Assembly (NCBI GenBank): GCA_003667245.1
Contig: RCNN01000406.1
Coordinates: 1 to 28,877 of the forward strand
DNA from: Heterostelium multicystogenum
Taxonomy: Eukaryota; Evosea; Eumycetozoa; Acytosteliales; Acytosteliaceae
Direction: 5' to 3'
Length of the DNA stretch: 28,877 bases
The notes beneath the pieces are model-generated. The model searched no databases and was not told the DNA's origin. It was given only the letters and a program-made list of their open reading frames with translations. Of the stretch, positions 20,603-28,877 are shown piece after piece. The stretch's first letter is position 1; every line of letters begins with the position of its first letter. A program made the translations under genes and the position numbers.

Positions 20603-22773
20603 TTAGGAATAGTTGATAAATAATGAAAGTATTATTATATAAATGAACATTTGATTAATTCTTATGGTATTTGCATTCGATTGGGAATTTCCTGTAGATG
20701 TCGTCATATTCATTGTTGAGTTGCCAGTAGTCCAGTTCCCACAGATCGTAATATTTCCAGTTGTTGTAAAATTACCAGTTGTAGAAGGAATGGTACCATT
20801 GAAAACATACATCTGATGAAGATTCTGTTGAATTACTGGCACTAAAATCAGTCGAGGTGGAGTTTGATGAAGAAGAGTTTATAGAATCAGATGAGGAGTT
20901 TGTAGAATCAGATGAAGAGTTTGTAGAATTAGATGATGTGTTTGTTGAAGAGTCAGATGAAGAGTTATCCGATGAATTAGTAGAGTTGTCAGATGAAGAT
21001 TTGGATGAATCTGAAGATATTGAATTGGATGAGGAATTAGTTGAACTATCAGATGAAGATTTGGAAGATGAGTCAGATGAAGAGTTTTCCGATGATTTAG
21101 TGGAGCTGTCAGATGAAGATTTTGAAGAAGAGTCAGATGAAGATTTGGAAGAAGAGTCAGATGATGTAGAGTTAGAAGAGTCAGATGAAGAGTTTTCCGA
21201 TGATTTAGTGGAGCTGTCAGATGAAGATTTGAAGAAGAGTCAGAAGAGGAATCACTGGAACTCGAAGAGTCAGAAGAGGAATCGGATTTTTGAATCGGAT
21301 GAGGAGTCACTTCCAGTAGTAGAAGACGTAGTCCCGGTTGTAATAGAGAATGTTGAAAAACTAGTATATTGAATGTTGACCATGATGTAGTAGGAAATTT
21401 AGTTGAAATTGTGCTTAAAAATGTAGTAGAGGTAGAAGAAGAACTGGAAGTGGAAGTAGATGTAGAAGTTGGTCTTGAAGTTGTGCTTGAGGATGAAGTA
21501 GAAGTGTGACTTGAAGTAGTGAGTGATCCAGTTGTTGTTTGTATAATAATATTTAAAGATATAGAAATAATTTCAACAGAAGTGAATATTATTACTCTCC
21601 TATCATATATATCAATGTTAAATGAGACTTGGTCATATTGATTGTGATTTGGTAGAATGAACCTCGATTGAGATTTAATGTTATTGAGATCAAATATCAC
21701 AATTGCTAAATTACTGTTAAATCTTCCAGACACAATACCCAGATTATTTTGTTTATCAATTACAATTTGGTAGCAGTAATCCAAAGAATTAAATGGATAG
21801 GAATCATAAATATTAACACCATCATGCGAATAGGTCAAGATATCAATATACAAAGAGCTGGTTCCTGTACAATAGAACAGTCTTTTCATTATGGGATCAA
21901 TAGCCACAGAAACCTTATTAGAAACCTTTGAAATTGAAAATGTACTATGTAAATATTAGATATCAATTGCTATTTAATTTTCGAATCTATTACATACCAA
22001 TCTTTTCATTTGTATTTAAATCTATTAAAATTACAATTCCCAGTTTGTCAATTAAAAATCCTAATCCATTTGATGAGTCTGCAATGCTAAATTTAGAAAT
22101 GTTGATTTTCAAATAAAAAATATATATATTAGTGAAGATTCTTCTTTGGAACGTTTGGCTTAACTTGGAAATTTTAGACATACAAAGCATAGTCATAGAA
22201 ATAAATAGAAGTATCTATATTTATAAAATTAATTGTTGGAGGAGGAAATATAATTTGATTATTTTCTATCGATGTATTATGCTGGAAATAGATTATCTGT
22301 TTATTGGGAGGATTGACACAGTAGATTCTGTCGGCATAGTATAGGGATTTGTCACACCAGCTGCCATTTGCCACCTTTTTGCAATGCGTATGTGCCTTGT
22401 ATATAATTGATTAGATAATAATATGTGTTTCCAAATGCATAGATATATTCCTGATGGATATTATCACTCGTAATTGAATTGATCATCTCATTGCTGTAGA
22501 GAAGTTAATGGGTGTCATTCCAATGGGATCCATCACAGGATGAGTCAATTGAGCATTGAACATGATCAATTGTTTTCTGTTGACAAAGACATGGCCATAG
22601 TCAGTTGTAATCTGGTGGCTAAACTTATCACCCTCATAATTCAATTTATAAAGGTCATATTGATTGTTAAACACTATATCTCTTGTCGTAGTACCACTAG
22701 CCAATCTAATCTCTACTAACAAACAGAACAAAGCCAATATAAATATAACTAATATAATTAAATTTACATTCAT
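20603..22773 (-). CDS. Ser/Asp/Thr-rich cell-surface protein with signal peptide and probable GPI signal
   Basis: Start at 22773: MNVNLIILVIFILALFCLLV is a typical signal peptide. The mature N-terminal half holds short beta-strand repeats resembling a propeller, for example 'SLYYADRIYCVNPPNKQIIY', 'FIADSSNGLGFLIDKLG' and 'AIDPIMKRLFYCTGTSSLY'. A Thr/Ser-rich stalk follows, then a long Ser/Asp repeat region (about 20850-21300), Asn-X-Thr/Ser sequons and a hydrophobic tail (MFIYIIILSLFINYS) ending at 20603, as in GPI-anchor signals. Introns: 22087-22183 and 21945-21997. Frame breaks lie near 22505, in an A run near 22390-22400, at the 21944 junction, near 21350, and at 21230 (GATTTGAAG, against GATTTGGAAG in a sister repeat). 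An adhesion or coat role is plausible but unproven. Confidence 0.7.
21073..21231. repeat. Two near-identical copies, 108 bp apart, inside the Ser/Asp-rich region
   Basis: About 50 bases beginning TCAGATGAAGAGTTTTCCGA at 21073 recur at 21181. The 108-bp offset is a multiple of three, so the duplication adds 36 codons of Ser/Asp repeat. Shorter TCAGATGAAGA units recur through 20886-21231. Confidence 0.85.
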
Positions 22774-23109
22774 AGTTTATATAAATATTCTCTCTTTAAA
22801 CGATCCTTAATGATTTATTATTCATATTTATTTATATTCCACATTTATATATTTACTCTACAGCAATAGAGTAGTTATCGAATATTACTAAACATGTTGA
22901 AGTTATAATATTTCATTACTTTATAAACATTACATTGCCTGCAAATATATATACATGTGATTGAAAGATTGATTGTATTTTATTGATCGTCTTTAAGTTC
23001 TGCAAATAAATTAATTTCACATGTTTGCACTCAACATTAACACCACACACCAGTTGTTAATTCATTAACTTGCTTGGTTGTTCATACATCTAGCACAACT
23101 TATAAGTTG
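22774..23109. promoter_or_regulatory. Divergent promoter region between the surface-protein and SPP-like genes
   Basis: A 336-bp AT-rich stretch between two divergent start codons. No motif can be named. The CACACCAC-type block just upstream of the plus-strand ATG (about 23040-23055) is the only departure from AT richness. Confidence 0.45.
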
Positions 23110-24629
23110 ATGATGTTTCAGTGGCTACTTGAACCGACCACCTATGTGATGTTTGGCATTGCAGTGTCGATTATAGTTGTTGGTTGTAAACGTTCGTACC
23201 ATTTTCATTCGGAACACGATGACGTACATGGTAATAGCTGACTACACTGCTGAGCTTACTAAAAGCTAGCAATCTTTATCCCAGGAGTTGCAATCATTAA
23301 GCCTAACATCACATTCATAATAATATTATAATACAGATCAATTTAGAACAGATACCAAGATATGTTTATGTGTTGATGCCTATATTCAGCTCGGTTGTAT
23401 TACTCGCCTTCTTCTATTATATGAATGAGATATACTATATATTAAGCTTTATGACTTCTTTCTTATCGATATTCGCAGTATCCTATGTTGTATCCGCTGT
23501 TTAACCACTTGACATTATCGAGCAAAATCATCACATCGTAGGTCCATGGCCACTTTCTGGATTTGTGATGCTCATACGCTAACTTTCTAAATCTAAACCT
23601 AAAGATTCAAATTAGGAGAAGACACAGTAACCAATTAAATTTAAAGAAATATTCGCTGGCATTGTTGGAATAGCTGCCGTGTTGGCCTGGAGATCAACTA
23701 ACAATTCACTATTTGTAAATAGTAGGTTGCAGTGTAGCAATTGCATACAAATACATGTACTAATCACACATATATACATCATTGATCAATCAATAGTTTT
23801 ATCTATATGTATTGGAAATAACATCATTGACATTCTTAAGAATCAATTCTTTGCTCACCATATCATTGCTGCTGACTGCATTCCTGGTCTATGACGTCTT
23901 TTGGGTTTTCCAGTCAACAAAAGATATTTGCAGAGAGTGTCATGTAAGTATATTTACACAGTGGCCTGGCATTCAATTGCTAACGACATACGCTGCAATT
24001 GCATATGCTCATGTAAATTTTGTAGGGAGTCTGTTGCGGTTAAAGTAATCAGCTTGCCAATGTCGATTACTCTACCTTTGTTTTTAAGTGACGGTGGACA
24101 GGTCTGGGTAATGGCGATATCGTTATGCCAGGCGTTTTCATTTGCCAACTTTATAATCTTGATCTTTACTATGGGATTTGCCAACAATCAAAAAGGAGAT
24201 CCCTACTCCATTTATAAAATGGGTTACTTCAGGCTATCACTCGTATTATATTACTAGGTCTGTTCGTTTCGTACACTGGCCAGTATCAATCTCCCAAAGG
24301 GTCAGCCTGCATTACTATATATAGGTAAGTACAAATATAACCTCAAAATGCATGCTCAAGTGAACAGCCATTTCCGTGGCTAATTATAACTAATCATTAT
24401 ATGAATATTCACTTGAATATTCAATTAAATCATTTAATCAACATAATATATTAATAACAATAATGATATTATTATATTAGTGCCATGTGTAGTATACTCA
24501 ATTATAGTTGTTGCCTATCGACGGGGACATCTACAGAAACTGATGAAACCGTTGCCATCAAATCACTACAACCAAATAAGAAGTAATAATGAGGATACCA
24601 TTCCCATGGTGATACCTCAACAAAACTAA
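23110..24629 (+). CDS. Signal peptide peptidase-like intramembrane aspartyl protease (SPP/SPPL)
   Basis: Presenilin-family GxGD protease cleaving type II membrane peptides. All three signatures are present: the first active-site Asp in 'FLVYDVFWVF' (about 23880-23915), the second in 'GLGNGDIVMPG' (about 24100-24130), and the PAL motif in 'GQPALLYI', spliced to 'VPCVVYSIIVVAYRRG'. Other membrane segments: 'TTYVMFGIAVSIIVVG', 'MPIFSSVVLLAFFYY' and 'EIFAGIVGIAAVLAW'. The stretch 'ESVAVKVISLPMSITLPL' precedes GxGD, as in SPPL proteins. Start ATG is at 23110; stop TAA at 24627-24629. Several introns (for example 23231 onward, 23720-23790, and one ending at 24480). Frame breaks occur near 23845, 24097, 24160, 24237 and 24280. 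Whether this is the SPP or SPPL type is not settled; no luminal protease-associated domain is seen. Confidence 0.85.
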
Positions 24630-24632
24630 TAA

Positions 24633-24842
24633 TTACTCAGAAGCAAGCCAGTAGAATAGAATAAATGAAATGTAAAATTCACCCATTGCACAAACACCCA
24701 TATTAAACCGAATCAGACTGGACGACCCTCCTCTTCTAAGCCTATCTATCATCCATTCTTCACTCACCACTAATTTCAGATGATTCTTTATGTGGTTGGG
24801 CAATAATAAGTCGGACTTTCGCTTCGCTTCATCATCAGTCAT
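24633..24842 (-). CDS. Small hypothetical protein, tail-to-tail with the SPP-like gene
   Basis: A 69-codon ORF starting MTDDEAKRKSDLLLPNHIKN, with a charged N-terminal half ('SEEWMIDRLRRGG') and a hydrophobic C-terminal segment (MGEFYISFILFYWLASE). The composition looks protein-like, and the start is preceded by an A-rich leader (CAAAAAA). Its stop lies 3 nt from the stop of the plus-strand gene, so their 3' UTRs must overlap. I do not recognise it. A tail-anchored membrane protein or the first exon of a longer gene are both possible. Confidence 0.45.
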   Translation of the reverse strand: MTDDEAKRKSDLLLPNHIKNHLKLVVSEEWMIDRLRRGGSSSLIRFNMGVCAMGEFYISFILFYWLASE

Positions 24843-25098
24843 TTTTTTGAATCATAATCATTATCAGTTATTTATTTATATGGAATTACTAATAACTAGT
24901 GCTAAATAATAGTTAATTTTTAATTTTTGTTGTTAAAACCAATGATTTTTATACCATATATAAAAGCAGTTAACAAAATTTGTTTCGTCTTGCTTGATCC
25001 TGACATTCCAATCTATATATGTGATTATATTAACACATCTGTTTTCATCTTTAACATTTTCAAAACACTTACATTATAACTCCAAACCAATAAAAATC
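24843..25098. promoter_or_regulatory. Divergent spacer with a TATA-like tract
   Basis: A 256-bp AT-rich spacer between the small minus-strand ORF and the coiled-coil gene. TATATAAAAG at about 24956-24965 is a reasonable TATA element for the rightward gene, about 135 nt before its ATG. Confidence 0.4.
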
Positions 25099-25825
25099 AT
25101 GTCATTCCAAATTTCAGCTAGCGTTACATTAAAGAAAATGAAATTGAAACTGATACCATACCATCATTTTGACAAAATCCACAATGCACAGTTAAAGAAC
25201 ATAATTTTCTCCAGAAAAAGTAATAAACTTGAATTGGAAATCTTCTAAGCTTATTGACTCTCTTTTATACATCTACTGTGGAGGTCAAGGAGTTTAAAAT
25301 CCAATGTTTCCAAACTAAAGGACCAAATTACATCACAACAAGAGAAAATAGAAAATCTCAAAGAAAATATAAAACAATTACAGTTAGAAAATAGATCAAC
25401 GCAAGATTGATTATGGGTCAATTACAATTCGAGATGCTATGTGCAGTCTTGAGTCATGGATAGCTATTGATATACTTGGCTCAAAATCTCAAGTTAAAAA
25501 TCAAGGATTAAATACAATTTACGATTAGACCACGACCTCCGTACAAAAATTAAAATTAAATAGTTTAATTACACCAAGTCAAAAAAGCTACGTTTAAAAT
25601 CCTCAAAGATATAGGAAACTCAGTTGTCCTTGATCATAACTTACACAAAAACGGATCTGGAAGCAGCATTGGCTGACGAAGAAGATGATGATGAAGATAA
25701 AAAGGTAAAAGAAAGAACTTGTAGACATGTTGGAGAATTATTGTAAAGCAAACAAAGTCTCAATTTGGAAAACATGCTTTGAAAAAATAGAATATTTCAG
25801 AATATTTCACATACAAACAATTTAA
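25099..25825 (+). CDS. Unrecognised coiled-coil protein, broken by several frame changes
   Basis: Start MSFQISASVTLKKMKLKLIP at 25099; that frame stops at 25246. Coding-like segments continue in other frames to TAA at 25823-25825: a coiled coil 'SKLKDQITSQQEKIENLKEN' (about 25300-25400), then 'YGSITIRDAMCSLESWIAID' and 'GSKSQVKNQGLNTIYD' (25410-25530), 'TDLEAALADEEDDDEDKK' (about 25655-25710) and 'ELVDMLENYCKANKVSIWKT' (25718 onward). At least four breaks are needed, more per base than in the recognised genes, and some segments contain stops. This is therefore either an indel-damaged gene or a genuine decaying copy. No family is recognised, and no introns could be placed confidently. Confidence 0.45.
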
Positions 25826-26786
25826 ATCTATTTATGTAATTTATTTGTTTAATTGATTTGGTTGGAATTAAAATATTTGTTTTGTTTATACTTTGTAAAA
25901 TTCTAAAAAACTATATTATTTTAAAATTTTTTTTCAACCCTCTACTTTAAATATTATTTTATAAATAACTTATAATGTAATAAGTAATGATTCAAAAATA
26001 TGGCTGAGAATGAAACGAATCGAAATCAGACTTAGTATTCCCCCAACTCTCCCAACCACACAGAAGCAGCTAAAATAGTGATGGGTGAAGGATGGATGGG
26101 GGAAGTGGCAGATGATAGTCAGGAGTAGAGAGGAGGAGGGTAAGTCGTCCAGCCGGTTGGGTAATGTACACACTTCTAGACTTTTGCTTAAATCAACCTA
26201 TCAATCAAACTTTTTCAAGTGTTTCCTTGAACATTGCAATACGATTTTAACTTTAAATAAGCTGTAGCAAACACTATACTCCATTACAAGTATTAGGAAT
26301 ACAATCACATCTGTATCTGCTTCTGCAGCCACACTACAACAACGAACTTTCCTCTCTGTCTGTCACTGCTCCACTGAATACTCCTATTTATAACATTTGC
26401 ATGATAGTTTAATTTAAATGCAAAGATAGATTTGTGTTTTCACTTTGTACCACCAAAAGCTTTTTGCAGGTGCGGAATGGAAGTTGGAACAAATGAGTGG
26501 CAATCGAAGTGTGTGTGTTTGTGTTAGTGTGTGTTAATCTGTGCCATTTTTACTACAATTATAGATTGCCAATTGAAACTCAGTATCAGCAGGAGCAACA
26601 AATTGTTAGAAAAAATAGCAAAGAAACCAGCTTCAAATGAAACAACAATAATAACAACATTACTTTGCTTTCACCACAGCTAACAATGCTGTTCTGCTAT
26701 AATAAAATCTGTTTTTTTGTTTAATAGTTTCGATTGTTGTATTCTGTGTTATTCCACATGAAGGAACATTTTCTTCCAATATTGGT

Positions 26787-26811
26787 GTTGAGGGGGCTTG
26801 CCCTACTCAGC
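26787..26811. other. GC-rich stem-loop in AT-rich DNA
   Basis: GTTGAG pairs with CTCAGC, continuing into GGG/CCC around a CTTG-type loop with a two-base bulge (TA). It is the only strongly GC-rich hairpin noticed in the right-hand 3 kb. No upstream ncRNA promoter motif (DUSE-type) is seen, so transcription is unproven. Confidence 0.5.
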
Positions 26812-27830
26812 TCTCGCCTTTTCATTTATTAATTAATTGAAAAATATATATATCGTTGGTGAAATTCTATAAAAGTCAGTGCTACACACCTCATATTGTA
26901 ACCATTATCCCACATTTGGAGACCACCACACCTGAAAGAACACACACCAAATCACATTTTGACAGAATATTCCTTATATAAAAAATGTCCTTTAAATTTT
27001 GTTGAATTGAAAAACCAAAAAAAAATTGTTTTGTTCAATTCATCATGACTGCAGTGAATTTCTGTGTAAAATATTGTATGGAATACTTTTATGTATTATA
27101 ATTTGGAGGTCTGAGCTTTCATTACAACACCCAATACCTGCAGCTCTTACAAATAATAATACACACATTATTTGTACTTTTACTTCTGCACAAACCCTAA
27201 ATAATTGGATTGGGATTCTCCACCCACCCCCTATTTAGAAGAAACAAAAATTAAAAAACCTTAAAATACAATAACACACACATATACAAAAAAACATATA
27301 TACCACTTGTTGGAAGCAACACTCAAACACATACTCTAACAACAACAACAACATCTAAAGCATACCACCAAGCTCTACAGTTACGAATACCAAACTAACT
27401 ATAGGATTGATAATACTTTCATACAAACTATACCTAATACCTAATATTAATACGATTACATTAACAATAATTAACATACAATCCCACGCTCGCCAACGAA
27501 AAAGCAAGCACATAATTAAGAATTAAATTAAATCGTTAGATATACACCACTGCAAGCTTACACTTTTAAAATCAAACACGAAACCACTTCCAGCACATAT
27601 CCACACAAGATTCCTTAAACTCATACCAAACCCAATTGTTATTTTTAAATTCTCACATACCTTTGTTTGGCTTTAGAGTTACAACTAACTTATTATTATT
27701 TTTATTTAACATCGTTTTTTCATCATTGTGTTTTTTTTTTTTGATTTAACTAGAAGTTCCAAACCAAAGCTACCACTGATTTTGCTTAGCTCTATTGGAT
27801 TTAGAACACAATCACACAAATCACTGATAC

Positions 27831-27856
27831 ACTACTACTACTACTACTACTACTAT
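27831..27856. repeat. (ACT)n microsatellite
   Basis: About eight and a half ACT units in tandem, in non-coding sequence. Confidence 0.9.
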
Positions 27857-27968
27857 ACACTCTTTGATCTATTATATGTATAAAATTAAATATTAATTAT
27901 ACCCAACTAATTAAATTTGATTTGAATTTTTTTTAAATATTGAATTACATCAATCATTGTTTGTAGTT

Positions 27969-28085
27969 GACAATAAAAAGTCAAATTCATCAAACCATAT
28001 AAATACAAACCAGATCAATCAAAAGAATCAAAATAGAGGAAGACCTCAAACTAAATGTGCAACCCAATACAAAAAATATAATACG
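27969..28085 (+). CDS. Candidate internal exon with an RGRP (AT-hook-like) motif
   Basis: An open segment flanked by an acceptor (tgtttgtag) and a consensus donor (gtaagttacc). It reads Asn/Gln/Lys-rich sequence and then QNRGRPQTKCATQYKKYNT. RGRP is the core of AT-hook DNA-binding motifs. Possible downstream acceptors (tttcgtag near 28270, tctcacag near 28395) both give short open tails. No upstream exon with a start codon is identified. It may belong to a developmental regulator whose other exons lie in the CA-rich region or beyond. Confidence 0.35.
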
Positions 28086-28463
28086 GGTAAGTTACCTTAA
28101 ATATAACAATGAACAAATAACAATATTATTATTTATTTATTATGATTGTGAAAATTATTTATAAACTAAATTTAATATTATGTTAATTATTTCCTTAAGT
28201 TTATTAAAACTTTGAAATCCAAGTATTTTTTTTAATTTTTTAAATAATATTTACCTATCTTTCTTTCGTAGGTCTACTACATTATTCATGTATTTCATAA
28301 TTATCTATTGTGTACAAACAAATTTATCGATATCTATCTTATGTATTGTATTTTGTCAATGGAAATTAGTTTTTAACTATTGTTATTTCTCACAGGTGAA
28401 ATTTACATTTTTATTTTCAATCTTCTATCTTTAAAAAACTAAAACACTATTTCAATATTACCA
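28086..28463. other. AT-rich stretch downstream of the RGRP exon
   Basis: It begins with the candidate donor and contains two candidate acceptors. Apart from these it is unstructured AT-rich DNA in which nothing else was seen. Confidence 0.35.
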
Positions 28464-28595
28464 ATGGTTCGTCCCTCTATCAAAGAAAGGAGTTGTATTA
28501 TTTGTTGTCGAAATTCTAGTGATAGATCTACGAAATCCTCCTATCCATTTAATTTCCAATTTCATAGATCTTTTCAAACACCAATATCAAATTAA
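28464..28595 (+). CDS. Short ORF with a Cys pair (uncertain)
   Basis: A 43-residue open frame starting MVRPSIKERSCIICCRNSSD and continuing with Ser/Phe/Gln-rich sequence. It is less AT-rich than its surroundings and starts with CCAATGG. It is too short to judge. It could be an exon of the gene suggested by the RGRP exon or a chance ORF. Confidence 0.2.
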   Translation: MVRPSIKERSCIICCRNSSDRSTKSSYPFNFQFHRSFQTPISN

Positions 28596-28831
28596 TTTCA
28601 TTGTATGATCTCAATTTTCATTTTGTACTACTAAATTATATTTGTATTATTATTCCTACTTATATTCTTCAAATAATTACTATGAGTTTAATAATAACTT
28701 TTAATTCAAACAATACGAACGAATACTAATAATATAATAAACTAAACTAATTATTTCTTTTTTTTTCTTCTACTTTCACAACTAAATTTACAAATTTAAT
28801 ATTAAGAACTAACATATACTTTAGTTCTAAA

Positions 28832-28877
28832 ATTATTATTATTATTATTATATATTATTATTATTATTATTATTATT
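28832..28877. repeat. (ATT)n microsatellite at the right edge
   Basis: ATT units with one TATA interruption run to the end of the window. The window may end here because the repeat hindered assembly. Confidence 0.85.

Larger units (their letters stand above)
25826..27968. other. 2.1 kb without a supportable gene; CA-rich and purine-rich patches
   Basis: Mostly AT-rich DNA with departures: a purine-rich block (26070-26150) ending in a strong donor-like GGAGGGTAAGT, a TG-rich run near 26505-26535, a GC-rich hairpin at 26787-26811, and CA/CCA-rich stretches at 26880-26960 and 27240-27610. Short ORFs here (for example 26085-26267 and 27026-27238) lack protein-like composition. The pattern suits a long 5' regulatory region or untranslated exons of a gene to the right. 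Confidence 0.4.

Noticed and set aside
20857..21372. 171-codon Glu/Asp/Ser-rich plus-strand ORF
   Set aside because: It is the antisense image of the Ser/Asp repeats. The minus strand has the signal peptide, upstream exons and anchor, so that strand is coding.
25826..28877. tRNA, U-snRNA or dictyostelid Class I RNA genes
   Set aside because: No B-box, Sm-site, U6-type block or the Class I conserved element was found on reading either strand.

Overview
The window is nuclear DNA from a dictyostelid social amoeba, probably not Dictyostelium discoideum itself. The evidence is very AT-rich intergenic DNA, short AT-rich GT..AG introns, an Asn-rich stretch near one protein N-terminus, and amoeba-type genes (cortexillin, Hip1r/Sla2-like, and a Ser-rich surface protein with a likely GPI signal). 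The species cannot be fixed from the sequence alone.

Layout, left to right. Four genes lie in tandem on the minus strand: a focadhesin (FOCAD, DUF3730) homologue that runs off the left edge (about 1-3866), eIF3 subunit i (4042-5518), a mitochondrial PPR protein (5902-7439) and a Dgk1/HSD1-type CTP-dependent lipid kinase (7701-8645). After a 1.2 kb AT-rich gap comes a ten-exon plus-strand gene for an acyl-CoA synthetase with an N-terminal ZZ zinc finger (9843-12347). It converges on a minus-strand cortexillin gene (12529-13978). Then come a small minus-strand exon (14902-15039) and a divergent, probably inactive PARP catalytic domain (15326-16594). A plus-strand Hip1r/Sla2 gene with ANTH, coiled-coil and THATCH domains (17612-20522) converges on the Ser/Asp/Thr-rich surface protein gene (20603-22773). 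A presenilin-family SPP/SPPL protease follows on the plus strand (23110-24629), then a small minus-strand ORF (24633-24842) and an unrecognised coiled-coil gene (25099-25825). The last 3 kb is mostly AT/CA-rich DNA with one exon-like segment carrying an RGRP motif.

The dominant anomaly is a large number of single-base frame breaks. At least 20 are needed to read the FOCAD, PPR, Dgk1-like, cortexillin, PARP, Hip1r, surface-protein and SPPL genes. Family sequence continues in register on both sides of each break, including in cytoskeletal genes unlikely to be dead, and one broken repeat can be compared with an intact sister copy that has one more G. Residual indels in the assembly explain this best. 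In contrast, the eIF3i gene and the ten-exon acyl-CoA synthetase gene read without a break. Coordinates of broken genes are therefore gene spans, not clean CDS.

The genes are ordinary, functionally scattered neighbours and do not form one pathway. Cortexillin and Hip1r both act at the actin cortex, but their proximity may be chance. The points most worth following up are the ZZ-finger/acyl-CoA synthetase fusion, the eIF3i exon consisting only of ATG, the PARP with both outer triad residues replaced, the orphan coiled-coil gene, a 32-bp perfect palindrome and the RGRP exon.
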